A stretch of 63,386 bases of DNA from an uncultured Oscillospiraceae bacterium (GTDB lineage Bacteria; Bacillota; Clostridia; Oscillospirales; Ruminococcaceae). Where the stretch lies: NCBI GenBank assembly GCA_949743955.1, contig CATJVQ010000030.1, positions 1 through 63,386 on the forward strand, written 5' to 3'. Shown one piece after another: positions 1 through 7,931 of the stretch. Positions within the stretch are counted from its first letter, which is position 1, and the number at the start of each line of letters is the position of its first letter. The position numbers were made by a program, and so were the translations under genes. The notes under the pieces were generated by a model that was not told the DNA's origin, made no database searches, and saw only the letters and a program-made list of their open reading frames with translations.

Positions 1-1
1 G

Positions 2-193
2 GAACTCGACAGAGACCGGCTCCGAGCCCTGTGGGCGGCGTATTGCTTCCACCACAGTTTGGATGTCGATACCGCTGAGTATTACAGCGACCTCATGCAG
101 ATCTGGGAGTTGGTGTCCGAATCGGGGGATGGTGCCACTGAGTGGTCCGACTACGAGAGCTTCGATTTGTTCATGTGCCGGTATCTGGTATGA
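2..193 (+). CDS. C-terminal fragment of unknown protein (cut by window edge)
   Basis: An open frame enters from the left edge and runs 63 codons to TGA at 191-193. The visible part is acidic and rich in aromatic residues, with no motif I recognise. Its stop overlaps the next ATG in an ATGA arrangement, so the two genes are probably translated together. The base composition is less GC-rich than the core genes further on, which would fit accessory DNA. Its function cannot be inferred from this piece. Confidence 0.5.
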   Translation, partial: ELDRDRLRALWAAYCFHHSLDVDTAEYYSDLMQIWELVSESGDGATEWSDYESFDLFMCRYLV

Positions 194-432
194 AGTCTTT
201 GATAGATACTGTGTTCAGCAAGGAGGCATTCCTCTCGTCTGATAGTGGCCGTCGTCTCAAGTCTCAGATAGGATGTCACCTCGACGTCGTTGATGGTCTT
301 CCCGTTAAGATCGATGAGAATGGGATCGGCTCCATCCAGTACGAGGTGAACGGCGAACGGTGGGAATTGTATCCGGTTATTCCGGAGTGGTGTGAAATCC
401 AATCTCAGATTACATTGTTTGGCGGACTATGA
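190..432 (+). CDS. Small hypothetical protein, 80 aa
   Basis: The ATG at 190 overlaps the TGA of the preceding frame (ATGA), which decides this start over an upstream ATG at 142 inside the previous gene. The 80-residue product has no signal peptide or membrane segment. It contains a region near residues 45-70 rich in Glu, Trp, Tyr and Val that could be a beta-rich small domain. I do not recognise the family. It is followed closely by a rho-independent terminator, so it is the last gene of a unit that begins outside the window. It could belong to a toxin-immunity or mobile-element gene pair, but nothing seen here proves that. Confidence 0.5.
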   Translation: MKSLIDTVFSKEAFLSSDSGRRLKSQIGCHLDVVDGLPVKIDENGIGSIQYEVNGERWELYPVIPEWCEIQSQITLFGGL

Positions 433-454
433 CCGCGAAAGAAGAATAATTTTG

Positions 455-502
455 GCCCGCAGGGGAAGACCTTTTCGGCTCCTCCTGCGGGCTTTTCGTT
501 TT
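455..502 (+). terminator. Rho-independent terminator
   Basis: GCCCGCAGG (455-463) pairs with CCTGCGGGC (484-492), followed by TTTTCGTTTT. It closes the two-gene unit at the left edge. Confidence 0.85.
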
Positions 503-566
503 ACCTCACCTACTATACCCCACATGGCTCAGGTTGCTTCCTGGGCTTACCATGCGGTTACGGCAC

Positions 567-595
567 TTGCAATCCACCATCTTCTCATGTATAAT
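567..595 (+). promoter_or_regulatory. Sigma-A promoter of candidate small RNA
   Basis: TTGCAA (567-572), 17-bp spacer, TATAAT (590-595), preceded by TG (588-589) directly upstream of the -10. The predicted start is near 602. No good open frame follows before the terminator at 745-789, so this promoter appears to drive a non-coding RNA. Confidence 0.65.
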
Positions 596-601
596 GCAGA
601 C

Positions 602-790
602 AGTCTACCGTTTCGAAGGAGAAAGGTTACGATGCCGTCATCCTATATCCCGTGATGATGGGGGACGCGATGTTTATCGGTAACCTACGCTGAAAACGGG
701 GATGGCGGCAGAGGGAGAGCTGCCTGGCAGGGCACAGAAATGGTCACAAGAAAGCCGGAGACATTTTTTGTGTCTCCGGCTTTCTTGTGC
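602..790 (+). ncRNA. Candidate stand-alone structured RNA, family unknown
   Basis: The segment lies between a near-perfect promoter and a perfect 19-bp terminator hairpin and carries no convincing coding frame. Internal pairings are visible: GGTTAC near 625 with GTAACC near 682, and GGCAG with CTGCC near 710-725. I could not match it to tmRNA, 6S RNA, SRP RNA or a cobalamin, glycine, THF or c-di-GMP riboswitch. It sits just upstream of the eut promoter. It could be a trans-acting RNA, or the leader of a second eut transcript that ends at the hairpin unless antiterminated. Confidence 0.4.
745..789. terminator. Perfect 19-bp terminator hairpin upstream of eut operon
   Basis: CACAAGAAAGCCGGAGACA (745-763) and its exact reverse complement (771-789) flank a loop TTTTTTG. 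The perfect symmetry allows function on either strand, but the flanking T-tract is weak because the T run is inside the loop. It separates the candidate RNA from the eut promoter. Confidence 0.65.
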
Positions 791-872
791 GGCGGCAGCC
801 TCTTCATCACAAATGTGGGATTATGATAATGTTTTGACAAATTTCACATAAAAATATGACTGATTTTTTTGA

Positions 873-901
873 TTGACACAGAGGGAATATCATAGTATTA
901 T
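873..901 (+). promoter_or_regulatory. Promoter of the eut operon
   Basis: TTGACA (873-878), 17-bp spacer, TATTAT (896-901). The predicted start near 908 leaves an 80-nt leader before eutA. The leader shows no clear AdoCbl riboswitch or terminator, so this promoter itself may be controlled by a factor not encoded next to it. Confidence 0.8.
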
Positions 902-987
902 ATAGATTGTATATATATTACATAGGTAGAAATGGGAAATTTGTCTGCCGCAGGGGGGATTTTGGTGAGAAATGAGGAGGGGAGTCG

Positions 988-2412
988 GTGGAACAGCTGC
1001 TGAGCGTGGGGATTGATATCGGCACCTCGACCACCAGCATGGTCATCAGCCGGCTGTCCGTGCAGAATACAGCCTCCTCGTTCGCGGTCCCCCGTATGGC
1101 GATCACGGAGAAGGAGATCGTCTACCGCGGGGACATTCACTCCACGCCTATTCGGGAGGGGGAGCTTATCGACGCGCAGAGGATAGCCGCCCTCCTCAAA
1201 GAGGAATACCAAAGAGCCGGTATCACTCCCGGCATACTGCGGACCGGGGCTGTGATCATCACGGGGGAGTCCTCCCGCAAGGAGAATGCGCAGGCCGCGT
1301 CCCAGTGGCTGAGCGAGCTGGCCGGGGATTTCGTCATCGCCACGGCGGGGCCGGATCTGGAGTCCGTTCTGGCGGCGAAGGGCGCGGGGACACAGCAGTA
1401 TTCCGAGGAGCACGCCTGCACGGCGATGAACCTTGATGTCGGCGGCGGGACATCCAATCTGGCGGTCTTTTCTTCGGGCCGTCAGGCAGGAAAGGGCTGC
1501 TGGGACATTGGCGGCCGCCTGGTCCGCGTAGACGAAATGGGCCGGATTACATACATCAGTCCTCGGCTCCGGCCGGTGCTGGACGAGCTCGAAATCCCGC
1601 TGCATGAGGGGGACAGGGTGGAGCTCTCTCCCCTGCGGCGGCTGACAGACCGGATGGCGTCCCTTCTGGCCGAGGCGGCCGGGCTCCTGCCCGCGACACC
1701 GCTGTGCCGCCGGCTCCACACGCCGGGCAGCGCACAGCTCATCCTAGAGCGCCCAGCGGACAGGCTCTCCTTTTCCGGGGGCGTGGCCGATTACGTATAC
1801 CATCCCGCGGGCGGGGACTGGTTCCGCCACGGCGACATAGGCCCGCTGCTTGGGCGGAGCCTCTATGAGAGCCCGGCCTTCCTGCATGAGAGGCTGCTGC
1901 GCCCGCAGGAGACCATCCGGGCGACGGTGGTGGGTGCCGGTTCACACACGACTATGCTCAGCGGTAGCACGATATTTTTCACGGACGCTTCCCTCTTCCC
2001 TGCGCGGAACCTGCCCGTCTTTGTCCCCGAAGCGGAGACAGAGCAGGGTGCTTTGGAGGGAGACAGTGTCCCGCTGGCGGCGGAGGCGGACCGCTTCCGC
2101 CAGGAGTACGATACGGACCGGTTTGTGATCCGCCTCGCGCGGACCGGATCCCCGAGCTACCGCACGCTGTGCCGCTTGGCCGACGCGCTGGGCGCCTTAG
2201 CCGGGCAGCTGCCCGCGGGGACACCGCTCTATGTCCTCACGGAGCAGGACTTTGCTCAGGCGCTCGGGCAGGCTCTCCGCCGGCGGATCGAGCGGCCGGT
2301 GATCTGTATAGATAGCGTCCAGGCGCAGCCGGGCGATTATCTGGATTTCGGGAAGCCGCTGCGGGACGGGGTTGCCGTTCCGGTGGTGGTCAAAACTCTC
2401 ATCTATGCCTGA
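988..2412 (+). CDS. eutA: EutA, ethanolamine ammonia-lyase reactivase
   Basis: ATP-dependent reactivating factor that exchanges damaged cobalamin from ethanolamine ammonia-lyase for fresh AdoCbl. The 474-residue product has an actin/Hsp70-like ATPase fold: a phosphate-1 motif DIGTSTT at residues 10-16 and a second glycine-rich motif DVGGGTS near 150-156. Length matches EutA of enteric bacteria and clostridia. The start is GTG at 988, with GAGGAGGGG (974-982) just upstream. It is the first gene of the operon, 30 bp ahead of eutB, its client enzyme. In most clostridia eutA follows the regulatory genes eutVW, which are absent here. Confidence 0.93.
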   Translation: MEQLLSVGIDIGTSTTSMVISRLSVQNTASSFAVPRMAITEKEIVYRGDIHSTPIREGELIDAQRIAALLKEEYQRAGITPGILRTGAVIITGESSRKENAQAASQWLSELAGDFVIATAGPDLESVLAAKGAGTQQYSEEHACTAMNLDVGGGTSNLAVFSSGRQAGKGCWDIGGRLVRVDEMGRITYISPRLRPVLDELEIPLHEGDRVELSPLRRLTDRMASLLAEAAGLLPATPLCRRLHTPGSAQLILERPADRLSFSGGVADYVYHPAGGDWFRHGDIGPLLGRSLYESPAFLHERLLRPQETIRATVVGAGSHTTMLSGSTIFFTDASLFPARNLPVFVPEAETEQGALEGDSVPLAAEADRFRQEYDTDRFVIRLARTGSPSYRTLCRLADALGALAGQLPAGTPLYVLTEQDFAQALGQALRRRIERPVICIDSVQAQPGDYLDFGKPLRDGVAVPVVVKTLIYA

Positions 2413-2442
2413 AGAAGGGCAGGGAGAAGGAGGGAAATCAAT

Positions 2443-3825
2443 ATGATTCTGAAGACGGTTCTTTCAGGCCGAACCTATCAGTTTCAATCGGTCAAAGAGG
2501 TGCTGGCCAAGGCCAACGAGGAAAAGTCCGGGGATGTGCTGGCGGGCCTGGCGGCAGAGAGTGCCAGCGAGCGGATTGCCGCCAAGGAGGTGCTGGCGAA
2601 CCTTCTGCTCTCCGATCTGCGGGAGCATCCGTCTGTAGAGTATGAGACGGACGATATAACCCGCATGGATCAGGACGGGGTGAACGAGGCGATATACCGC
2701 GAGATCCGCGGCTGCTCCGTGGGGGAGTTCCGCGAGTGGCTCTTAGCGTACAGCACGGATGAAAACGACATCCGGCGCATCCGCAAGGGGCTGACCGCCG
2801 AGATGATAGCGGGTGTCGCGAAAATCATGTCCAATCTGGATCTGCTCTACGCCGCGAATAAGATGCGCATCCAGACACACTGCAACACGACCATGGGCAT
2901 CCGGGGAACATTTTCGACCCGCCTGCAGCCCAACCATCCGACCGACGATCTGGACGGGATCACGGCGTCCCTTTACGAAGGGCTCAGCTACGGCAGCGGC
3001 GACGCACTCATCGGCCTCAACCCGGTGAGCGATTCGGTGGCGAGCTGCGCCGCGGTGCTCGAGCGCTTCGCCCAGATCAAGGAGAAGTGGGACATCCCCA
3101 CCCAGTGCTGTGTGCTCGCACACATCACCACGCAGATGGAGGCCATCCGGCAGGGCGCGCCCGCGGACATGATCTTCCAGTCCATCGCCGGGAGCCAGAA
3201 GGGGAACGAGGCGTTCGGCTTCACCACCCAGACGGTTCGGGAAGCGCAGGCCCTCCTCCGCCGGCAAGGGACGGGCACGGGCCCCAATGTCCTCTATTTC
3301 GAGACGGGGCAGGGGTCGGAGCTCTCGTCCGGCGCCCATTTCGACACGGATCAGGTGACGATGGAGGCTCGCTGCTACGCCTTTGCCAAGCAGTTTGATC
3401 CGTTCATGGTCAATACAGTGGTCGGCTTCATCGGGCCGGAATATCTTTACGACAGCAAGCAGGTCATCCGAGCGGGGCTCGAGGATCACTTCATGGGGAA
3501 GCTCACCGGCCTGCCCATGGGATGCGACTGCTGTTATACGAACCACATGCAGGCGGATCAGAACGATCTAGAGCTTCTGACACTGGCGCTGGCCTCGGCC
3601 GGGTGTACATACGTCATCGGCGTCCCGGCGAGCGACGATGTGATGCTCAACTACCAGAGCAACGCCTATCAGGACGCGGCGGCGGTGCGGGAGATCCTGG
3701 GGCTGCGCCCGATTGCCGAATTTGAGGCGTGGCTGGAGAAGATGGGAATTATGGAAAACGGAAGGCTGACCAGCCGGGCGGGGGACGCCTCGATCTTTCT
3801 GGAAACGCGGGGTGGTATCGCATGA
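2443..3825 (+). CDS. eutB: EutB, ethanolamine ammonia-lyase large subunit
   Basis: Catalytic alpha subunit of AdoCbl-dependent ethanolamine ammonia-lyase, which converts ethanolamine to acetaldehyde and ammonia inside the microcompartment. The 460-residue length is typical (enteric EutB is about 453). Residues known to be catalytic or substrate-binding in Salmonella EutB occur at the same numbers here: R160 and Q162 (in STRLQP), N193, E287 (in YFETGQG) and D362 (in GCDCCY). That makes ethanolamine, rather than propanediol or glycerol, the likely substrate. The gene overlaps eutC by four bases (ATGA), which implies coupled translation of the two subunits. Confidence 0.97.
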   Translation: MILKTVLSGRTYQFQSVKEVLAKANEEKSGDVLAGLAAESASERIAAKEVLANLLLSDLREHPSVEYETDDITRMDQDGVNEAIYREIRGCSVGEFREWLLAYSTDENDIRRIRKGLTAEMIAGVAKIMSNLDLLYAANKMRIQTHCNTTMGIRGTFSTRLQPNHPTDDLDGITASLYEGLSYGSGDALIGLNPVSDSVASCAAVLERFAQIKEKWDIPTQCCVLAHITTQMEAIRQGAPADMIFQSIAGSQKGNEAFGFTTQTVREAQALLRRQGTGTGPNVLYFETGQGSELSSGAHFDTDQVTMEARCYAFAKQFDPFMVNTVVGFIGPEYLYDSKQVIRAGLEDHFMGKLTGLPMGCDCCYTNHMQADQNDLELLTLALASAGCTYVIGVPASDDVMLNYQSNAYQDAAAVREILGLRPIAEFEAWLEKMGIMENGRLTSRAGDASIFLETRGGIA

Positions 3826-4685
3826 CACGGGAGGAACTGACCAGCCGGGTGACACAGGCGGTCATGGAGGCATTAGCCCGGCGCGCGGGCGGGGCGGATG
3901 GAACGGAAGCGCCCTGCCCTCGTCCGCCATTGCCGGATCTCACGGATCCGGCCTTCAAGGCTCAGGTGCTGGTGGAAAACCCCAATAATCCCGAGGGGCT
4001 GGCCCAGATGAAGCGGCGAACCCCGGCGCGGATAGCGGTGGGCAACGCCGGGCCCCGTTTACGGACACAAACGTATCTGACCCTGCGGGCGGAGCACGCC
4101 GGCGCGCAGGACGCTGTATTCCGCGATGTATCGCCCGAGCTGCTTAAGGAGCTGGATTTGGTTTCGTTCTCCACGCTGTGCCGGGACCGCAACGAGCACC
4201 TGACCCGGCCCGATCTGGGGCGGCGCTTCAGCCCCGAGACACTGGAGGATATGAAGAAGCGCTGTGTCCGCAGCCCGCAGGTGCAGGTCTATCTTTCGGA
4301 CGGACTGAGCAGTCAGGCGGTCGAGGCCAACGGGGCGGACATCTTGCCCGCCCTGATGGACGGCCTGCACGATGAGGGTCTCCGTGTCGGGCCCCCCTTC
4401 TTCGTCCGGTTCGGCCGGGTGCCGGCCATGGATGTCGTTTCCGAGACGCTGGACGCTGAGGTGACGTGTGTCCTCATCGGGGAGCGGCCCGGACTGGCCA
4501 CGGCGAACAGCATGAGCGCCTACATCAGCTACCGCGCCACGGTGGGGATGCCGGAGTCCCGCCGGACAGTGGTCTCCAATATCCACGCGGCCGGGATCCC
4601 GGCCGTGGAGGCGGGGGCGCACATCGCGCAGCTCATCCGGACAATTCTGGAAAAGCAGACTTCCGGTGTGGAGCTGCAGCAATAG
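3822..4685 (+). CDS. eutC: EutC, ethanolamine ammonia-lyase small subunit
   Basis: Beta subunit of ethanolamine ammonia-lyase, forming the base-off cobalamin site with EutB. The ATG at 3822 overlaps the eutB stop; an open frame further upstream lies inside eutB and is ignored. The product is 287 residues. The first 20 or so residues (MTREELTSRVTQAVMEAL) look like an amphipathic helix followed by a Gly/Pro-rich linker, the usual form of a microcompartment encapsulation peptide. The core contains conserved blocks such as LSDGLSSQAVEANG and GERPGLATANSMSAY, typical of EutC. Confidence 0.95.
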   Translation: MTREELTSRVTQAVMEALARRAGGADGTEAPCPRPPLPDLTDPAFKAQVLVENPNNPEGLAQMKRRTPARIAVGNAGPRLRTQTYLTLRAEHAGAQDAVFRDVSPELLKELDLVSFSTLCRDRNEHLTRPDLGRRFSPETLEDMKKRCVRSPQVQVYLSDGLSSQAVEANGADILPALMDGLHDEGLRVGPPFFVRFGRVPAMDVVSETLDAEVTCVLIGERPGLATANSMSAYISYRATVGMPESRRTVVSNIHAAGIPAVEAGAHIAQLIRTILEKQTSGVELQQ

Positions 4686-4696
4686 GGGGGCGGACG

Positions 4697-5350
4697 ATGA
4701 CAGGAGATCCCATCAGGACCCATGTTCTCAGCGTCCAGTACATCCCCAACGTGGACGAAGGGCTGCGCCGCGGGCTGCGGATAGGGGCCGGCGTGCGCAG
4801 TCTGGGCATCCTCACCACGGACAGCGACGACCCTTCCTACGCGGCGCTCGACGAGGCCACCAAGAAGGCGGACGTCCGCGTGGCGTACGCCAAAAGTATG
4901 TACGCCGGGGCGGGGAACGCGTCCATGCGGCTGGCTGGCGAATTTATCGGGATTCTGGCCGGACCGGACCCGGAGAGCGTGCGCAGCGGGATGGAGGCGG
5001 CAGTCGCCTATCTGGAGCGGGACGCGTGCTTTTACAGCGCGGACGAAGAGGACAAGGTCGCCTATTTCGCGCACTGCATTGCGCGCACGGGGTCGTATCT
5101 CTCGCAGACAGCGGGTGTCCCGAAGGGGACAGCGCTGGCCTATCTCATCGCGCCGCCGAGCGAGGCCATCTGCGGCCTAGATGCGGCGCTCAAGGCGGCA
5201 GAGGTCACACTGTCCCGGTTTTATGGCCCGCCCACGGAGACCAATTTTGCCGGAGGACTTCTGGCGGGGGACCAGCCCGCCTGCCAGGCGGCGTGCGACG
5301 CGTTCGCGGCCAAGGTGCTGGAGGTTTCCCGGCAGCCAATTCAAGAATAG
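4697..5350 (+). CDS. eutL: EutL, tandem-BMC shell protein
   Basis: Trimeric shell protein with two circularly permuted BMC domains, whose central pore can open or close and which in other species binds ethanolamine. The start is ATG 4697, preceded by a G-rich site at 4685-4692. The product is 217 residues, matching EutL, with conserved stretches DSDDPSYAALDEATKKADV and YAGAGNASMRLAGEF. It lies 11 bp after eutC. Its presence beside EutB/EutC and a PduS/PduT-like pair marks this as a Eut compartment with borrowed Pdu parts rather than a Pdu compartment. Confidence 0.94.
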   Translation: MTGDPIRTHVLSVQYIPNVDEGLRRGLRIGAGVRSLGILTTDSDDPSYAALDEATKKADVRVAYAKSMYAGAGNASMRLAGEFIGILAGPDPESVRSGMEAAVAYLERDACFYSADEEDKVAYFAHCIARTGSYLSQTAGVPKGTALAYLIAPPSEAICGLDAALKAAEVTLSRFYGPPTETNFAGGLLAGDQPACQAACDAFAAKVLEVSRQPIQE

Positions 5351-5359
5351 GAGGCGCCT

Positions 5360-6850
5360 ATGGAGCTGGATAAAGATTTACAGTCCATACAGGAGGTCCG
5401 CTGCTTGGTGGCCAGGGCAAAAGCGGCGCAGAAGGCTCTGGCCTCATGGAGTCAGGAGAAGCTGGATGCCCTTGTAAAGGCTCTGGCCGAAGCGGCCGAA
5501 GCACAGGCAGAGCCGCTGGCCAAAATGGCGGCGGAGGAGACCGGCTTCGGTATCTGGCAGGATAAGGTGATCAAGAACCTGCTGGGCAGCCGGATCGTGT
5601 ATGAGCACATCAAGGATCAGAAAACGGTGGGTGTTGTCCGGGAGGACAGGGAACGCCGGGTGCAGGAGATCGCTGTCCCGGTGGGCGTGGTGGCGGCGCT
5701 CATACCGTCCACGAACCCGACGTCTACGGTTATGTACAAGGCGCTCATTTCGATTAAGGCGGGCAACGCAATCGTTTTCAGCCCGCATCCGAACGCCCGG
5801 CGGTGCATCGCGGAGACAGTCCGCGTCCTGACAGAGGCGGCTAAAAAAGCCGGCGCGCCGGACGGACTCATCGGCTGTATCGAGACCATCACGCCGCAGG
5901 CGACGGACGCGCTGATGAAGCACCCGGACACCGGCATCATTCTCGCGACAGGCGGGGCCGCCATGGTCAAAGCGGCGTATTCCTCCGGGAACCCGGCTCT
6001 GGGCGTGGGGCCCGGCAACGGTCCGGCCTTCATCGAGAGGTCGGCGGACATCCGGAGGGCGGTGGGGCGCATTCTGGACTCCAAGACGTTTGACAACGGC
6101 ACGATTTGCGCGAGCGAGCAATCCGTCGTGACAGAGCGGTGCATTGAGGAGGAGGTCGTTGGGGAGTTTTGCCGCCAGGGGGGATATTTCCTCAGTGAGG
6201 AGCAGTCCGCGCGGGTGGAAAAGCTCATCATGCGCGCGAACAACACGATGAATCCGGCCATTGTCGGCAAGAGCGCGCTGACCATCGCGAAAATGGCGGG
6301 CATTGAGGTACCGCAGGGGACGAGGGTGCTCCTCTCCCGCCAGACAGAGGTGGGGCATAACCGCCCCTATTCGCGGGAAAAGCTCTGCCCCATTCTGGGC
6401 TTTTTCGTGGAGGAAAGCTGGGAGCAGTGCTGTGAAAAGTGCATCGCCATCCTCGAAAATGAGGGCGCAGGGCATACGATGACCATCCACTCCGAAAACA
6501 GCGCGGTGATCCAGCAGTTCGCGCTGCAGAAGCCGGTCTCCCGGCTTCTGGTGAACACACCGGGCGCTTTAGGCGGCGTGGGAGCGACAACGGGCCTCTC
6601 CCCGGCGCTCACGCTCGGATGCGGCGCTGTCGGCGGGAGCGCAACCTCAGACAATGTGGGGCCGGAGCATCTCTTCAACGTCCGCCGCGTGGCTTGGGGG
6701 CTGCGCGAAGCGGAGGATCTGCGCCCCCGGCAGGCGGGAAAGGCAGACGCTCCCGCGCAGGCAGCGCTGTCCGGCAGCGATGTGACGGCGGCAGAAATTG
6801 AGCGCATTACCCGCGAGGTTCTCAGCATGATCCTCGGGGACGCGAAATAA
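5360..6850 (+). CDS. eutE: EutE, CoA-acylating acetaldehyde dehydrogenase
   Basis: Oxidises acetaldehyde to acetyl-CoA with NAD+ and CoA in the compartment lumen. The 496-residue protein has the aldehyde dehydrogenase fold. The catalytic cysteine is C250 in GTICASEQ, with the CoA/NAD-binding part containing PSTNPTST near residue 115 and GVGPGNG near residue 216. The C-terminus carries a linker and then an amphipathic helix (VTAAEIERITREVLSMI), which resembles an encapsulation peptide placed at the C-terminal instead of the usual N-terminal end. The N-terminus is short and also helical. Only 9 bp separate it from eutL. Confidence 0.94.
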   Translation: MELDKDLQSIQEVRCLVARAKAAQKALASWSQEKLDALVKALAEAAEAQAEPLAKMAAEETGFGIWQDKVIKNLLGSRIVYEHIKDQKTVGVVREDRERRVQEIAVPVGVVAALIPSTNPTSTVMYKALISIKAGNAIVFSPHPNARRCIAETVRVLTEAAKKAGAPDGLIGCIETITPQATDALMKHPDTGIILATGGAAMVKAAYSSGNPALGVGPGNGPAFIERSADIRRAVGRILDSKTFDNGTICASEQSVVTERCIEEEVVGEFCRQGGYFLSEEQSARVEKLIMRANNTMNPAIVGKSALTIAKMAGIEVPQGTRVLLSRQTEVGHNRPYSREKLCPILGFFVEESWEQCCEKCIAILENEGAGHTMTIHSENSAVIQQFALQKPVSRLLVNTPGALGGVGATTGLSPALTLGCGAVGGSATSDNVGPEHLFNVRRVAWGLREAEDLRPRQAGKADAPAQAALSGSDVTAAEIERITREVLSMILGDAK

Positions 6851-6887
6851 TCCACTTTAATACAAGAAAACAGGAGGAACAAACATC

Positions 6888-7172
6888 ATGGCTGAAAATT
6901 TACAGGCACTGGGCATGATCGAAACAAAGGGGCTGGTCGGATCGATTGAGGCGGCTGATGCGATGGTCAAGGCGGCGAACGTCACGCTCATCGGCAAGGT
7001 GCATGTCGGCGGCGGGTTGGTGACAGTGATGGTGCGCGGCGATGTCGGCGCGGTCAAGGCGGCCACGGACGCGGGCGCCGCGGCGGCCACCCGCGTGGGC
7101 GAGCTGGTTTCGGTGCACGTCATTCCCCGCCCCCACGCCGAGGTGGAGGGGATCCTGCCCCACATCGAGTGA
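6888..7172 (+). CDS. eutM: EutM/PduA-like single-domain BMC hexamer
   Basis: Major shell tile. The 94-residue length and the block [20 protein letters not shown] are diagnostic of single BMC-domain hexameric proteins. The pore-loop region reads [11 protein letters not shown], similar to EutM/PduA, where a small glycine-rich loop lines the pore. It has a strong ribosome site (CAGGAGG, 6870-6876). It is the only single-domain BMC hexamer of this type in the operon, so it is likely the dominant facet protein, with no separate EutK. Confidence 0.93.
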   Translation: MAENLQALGMIETKGLVGSIEAADAMVKAANVTLIGKVHVGGGLVTVMVRGDVGAVKAATDAGAAAATRVGELVSVHVIPRPHAEVEGILPHIE

Positions 7173-7181
7173 TAAGCGGCG

Positions 7182-7931
7182 ATGGCGGTATTACAGGAAG
7201 ACACTGTCCGCCAGCTCTACTTTAAGCAGGGAGTCACCGGGCTGCGTGAGGCGGACTGGGAGTACATTACCAAAGAAGCCCGGGCCTTTGCCCGGGAACA
7301 CGGTGTAACGCTCGAGCCCGCGGCGTGCGGGGAGGAGAATACCGATATCCGCCCCGCACGGCAGAAGGGCTTCGTCACGCCGGAGGGAGAGAGCCTGGCG
7401 GAAAAGCCGGAGCACATGACCCATCTGTACGGCAACGTGCTTGTGTCCAAGGAGCATCCGCGGATTTTTCTGCGCGGGCGGTTGGACTCGCTGGAGGCGG
7501 ATATCGTCGCCTTGCAGACAAGGCTGGAAAGAGGGGATTCCCTCTCCGGCTTCTTGGAGGAGACGCTTCGGCTGTGCCGGAGCATCCTCTCCTGCGAGGT
7601 GACGGGGAAGCCGATCGAAGAGACCATGCTCTTCGGCCTCACCAGCGCCGGACTGCGGGAGCGTTCGCAGCATCCCCGGCAGTACTATGGCATTGGCCAC
7701 ATTCTGGTGAACGCCGGGGACGGGGCGGTTATCGCGGGGCTCAACTGCCTGCGGACGCGTGCCCGCGAGGCGGAGCTTTCCGCCGTCACGGCGTTCCGGA
7801 CACCGGAGGGAGTGGGGCGCCCGGATCTCATCCAGGCGTTAAACCGGCTGAGCAGCGCGTTTTATATCCTGATGCTCAGCCGGAAGTCAGGTTTTCCGCC
7901 TGCGGTGGAGCAGCGGAAAGGGGGATCGTGA
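7182..7931 (+). CDS. eutT: EutT-like ATP:cob(I)alamin adenosyltransferase
   Basis: Makes adenosylcobalamin for EutBC from ATP and reduced cobalamin. The 249-residue product carries the EutT/PduO-type core: HMTHLYGNVLVSKEHPRI, then FRGRLDSLEAD-like sequence, and a C-terminal block LNRLSSAFYILM that matches the LNRLSS motif of this family. The HX11CCX2C metal motif of enteric EutT is not visible at the expected place (around residue 60-75), so this copy may work without the ferrous/zinc site. It sits with the reductase-like pduS gene, so cofactor regeneration is encoded in the operon. It overlaps pduL by one base. Confidence 0.85.
   Translation: MAVLQEDTVRQLYFKQGVTGLREADWEYITKEARAFAREHGVTLEPAACGEENTDIRPARQKGFVTPEGESLAEKPEHMTHLYGNVLVSKEHPRIFLRGRLDSLEADIVALQTRLERGDSLSGFLEETLRLCRSILSCEVTGKPIEETMLFGLTSAGLRERSQHPRQYYGIGHILVNAGDGAVIAGLNCLRTRAREAELSAVTAFRTPEGVGRPDLIQALNRLSSAFYILMLSRKSGFPPAVEQRKGGS

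Noticed and set aside
602-790. Cobalamin riboswitch controlling eut
   Set aside because: No B12-box core or GCCACTG-type loop could be found; AAGCCGGAGAC only resembles it and is one arm of a perfect terminator hairpin.
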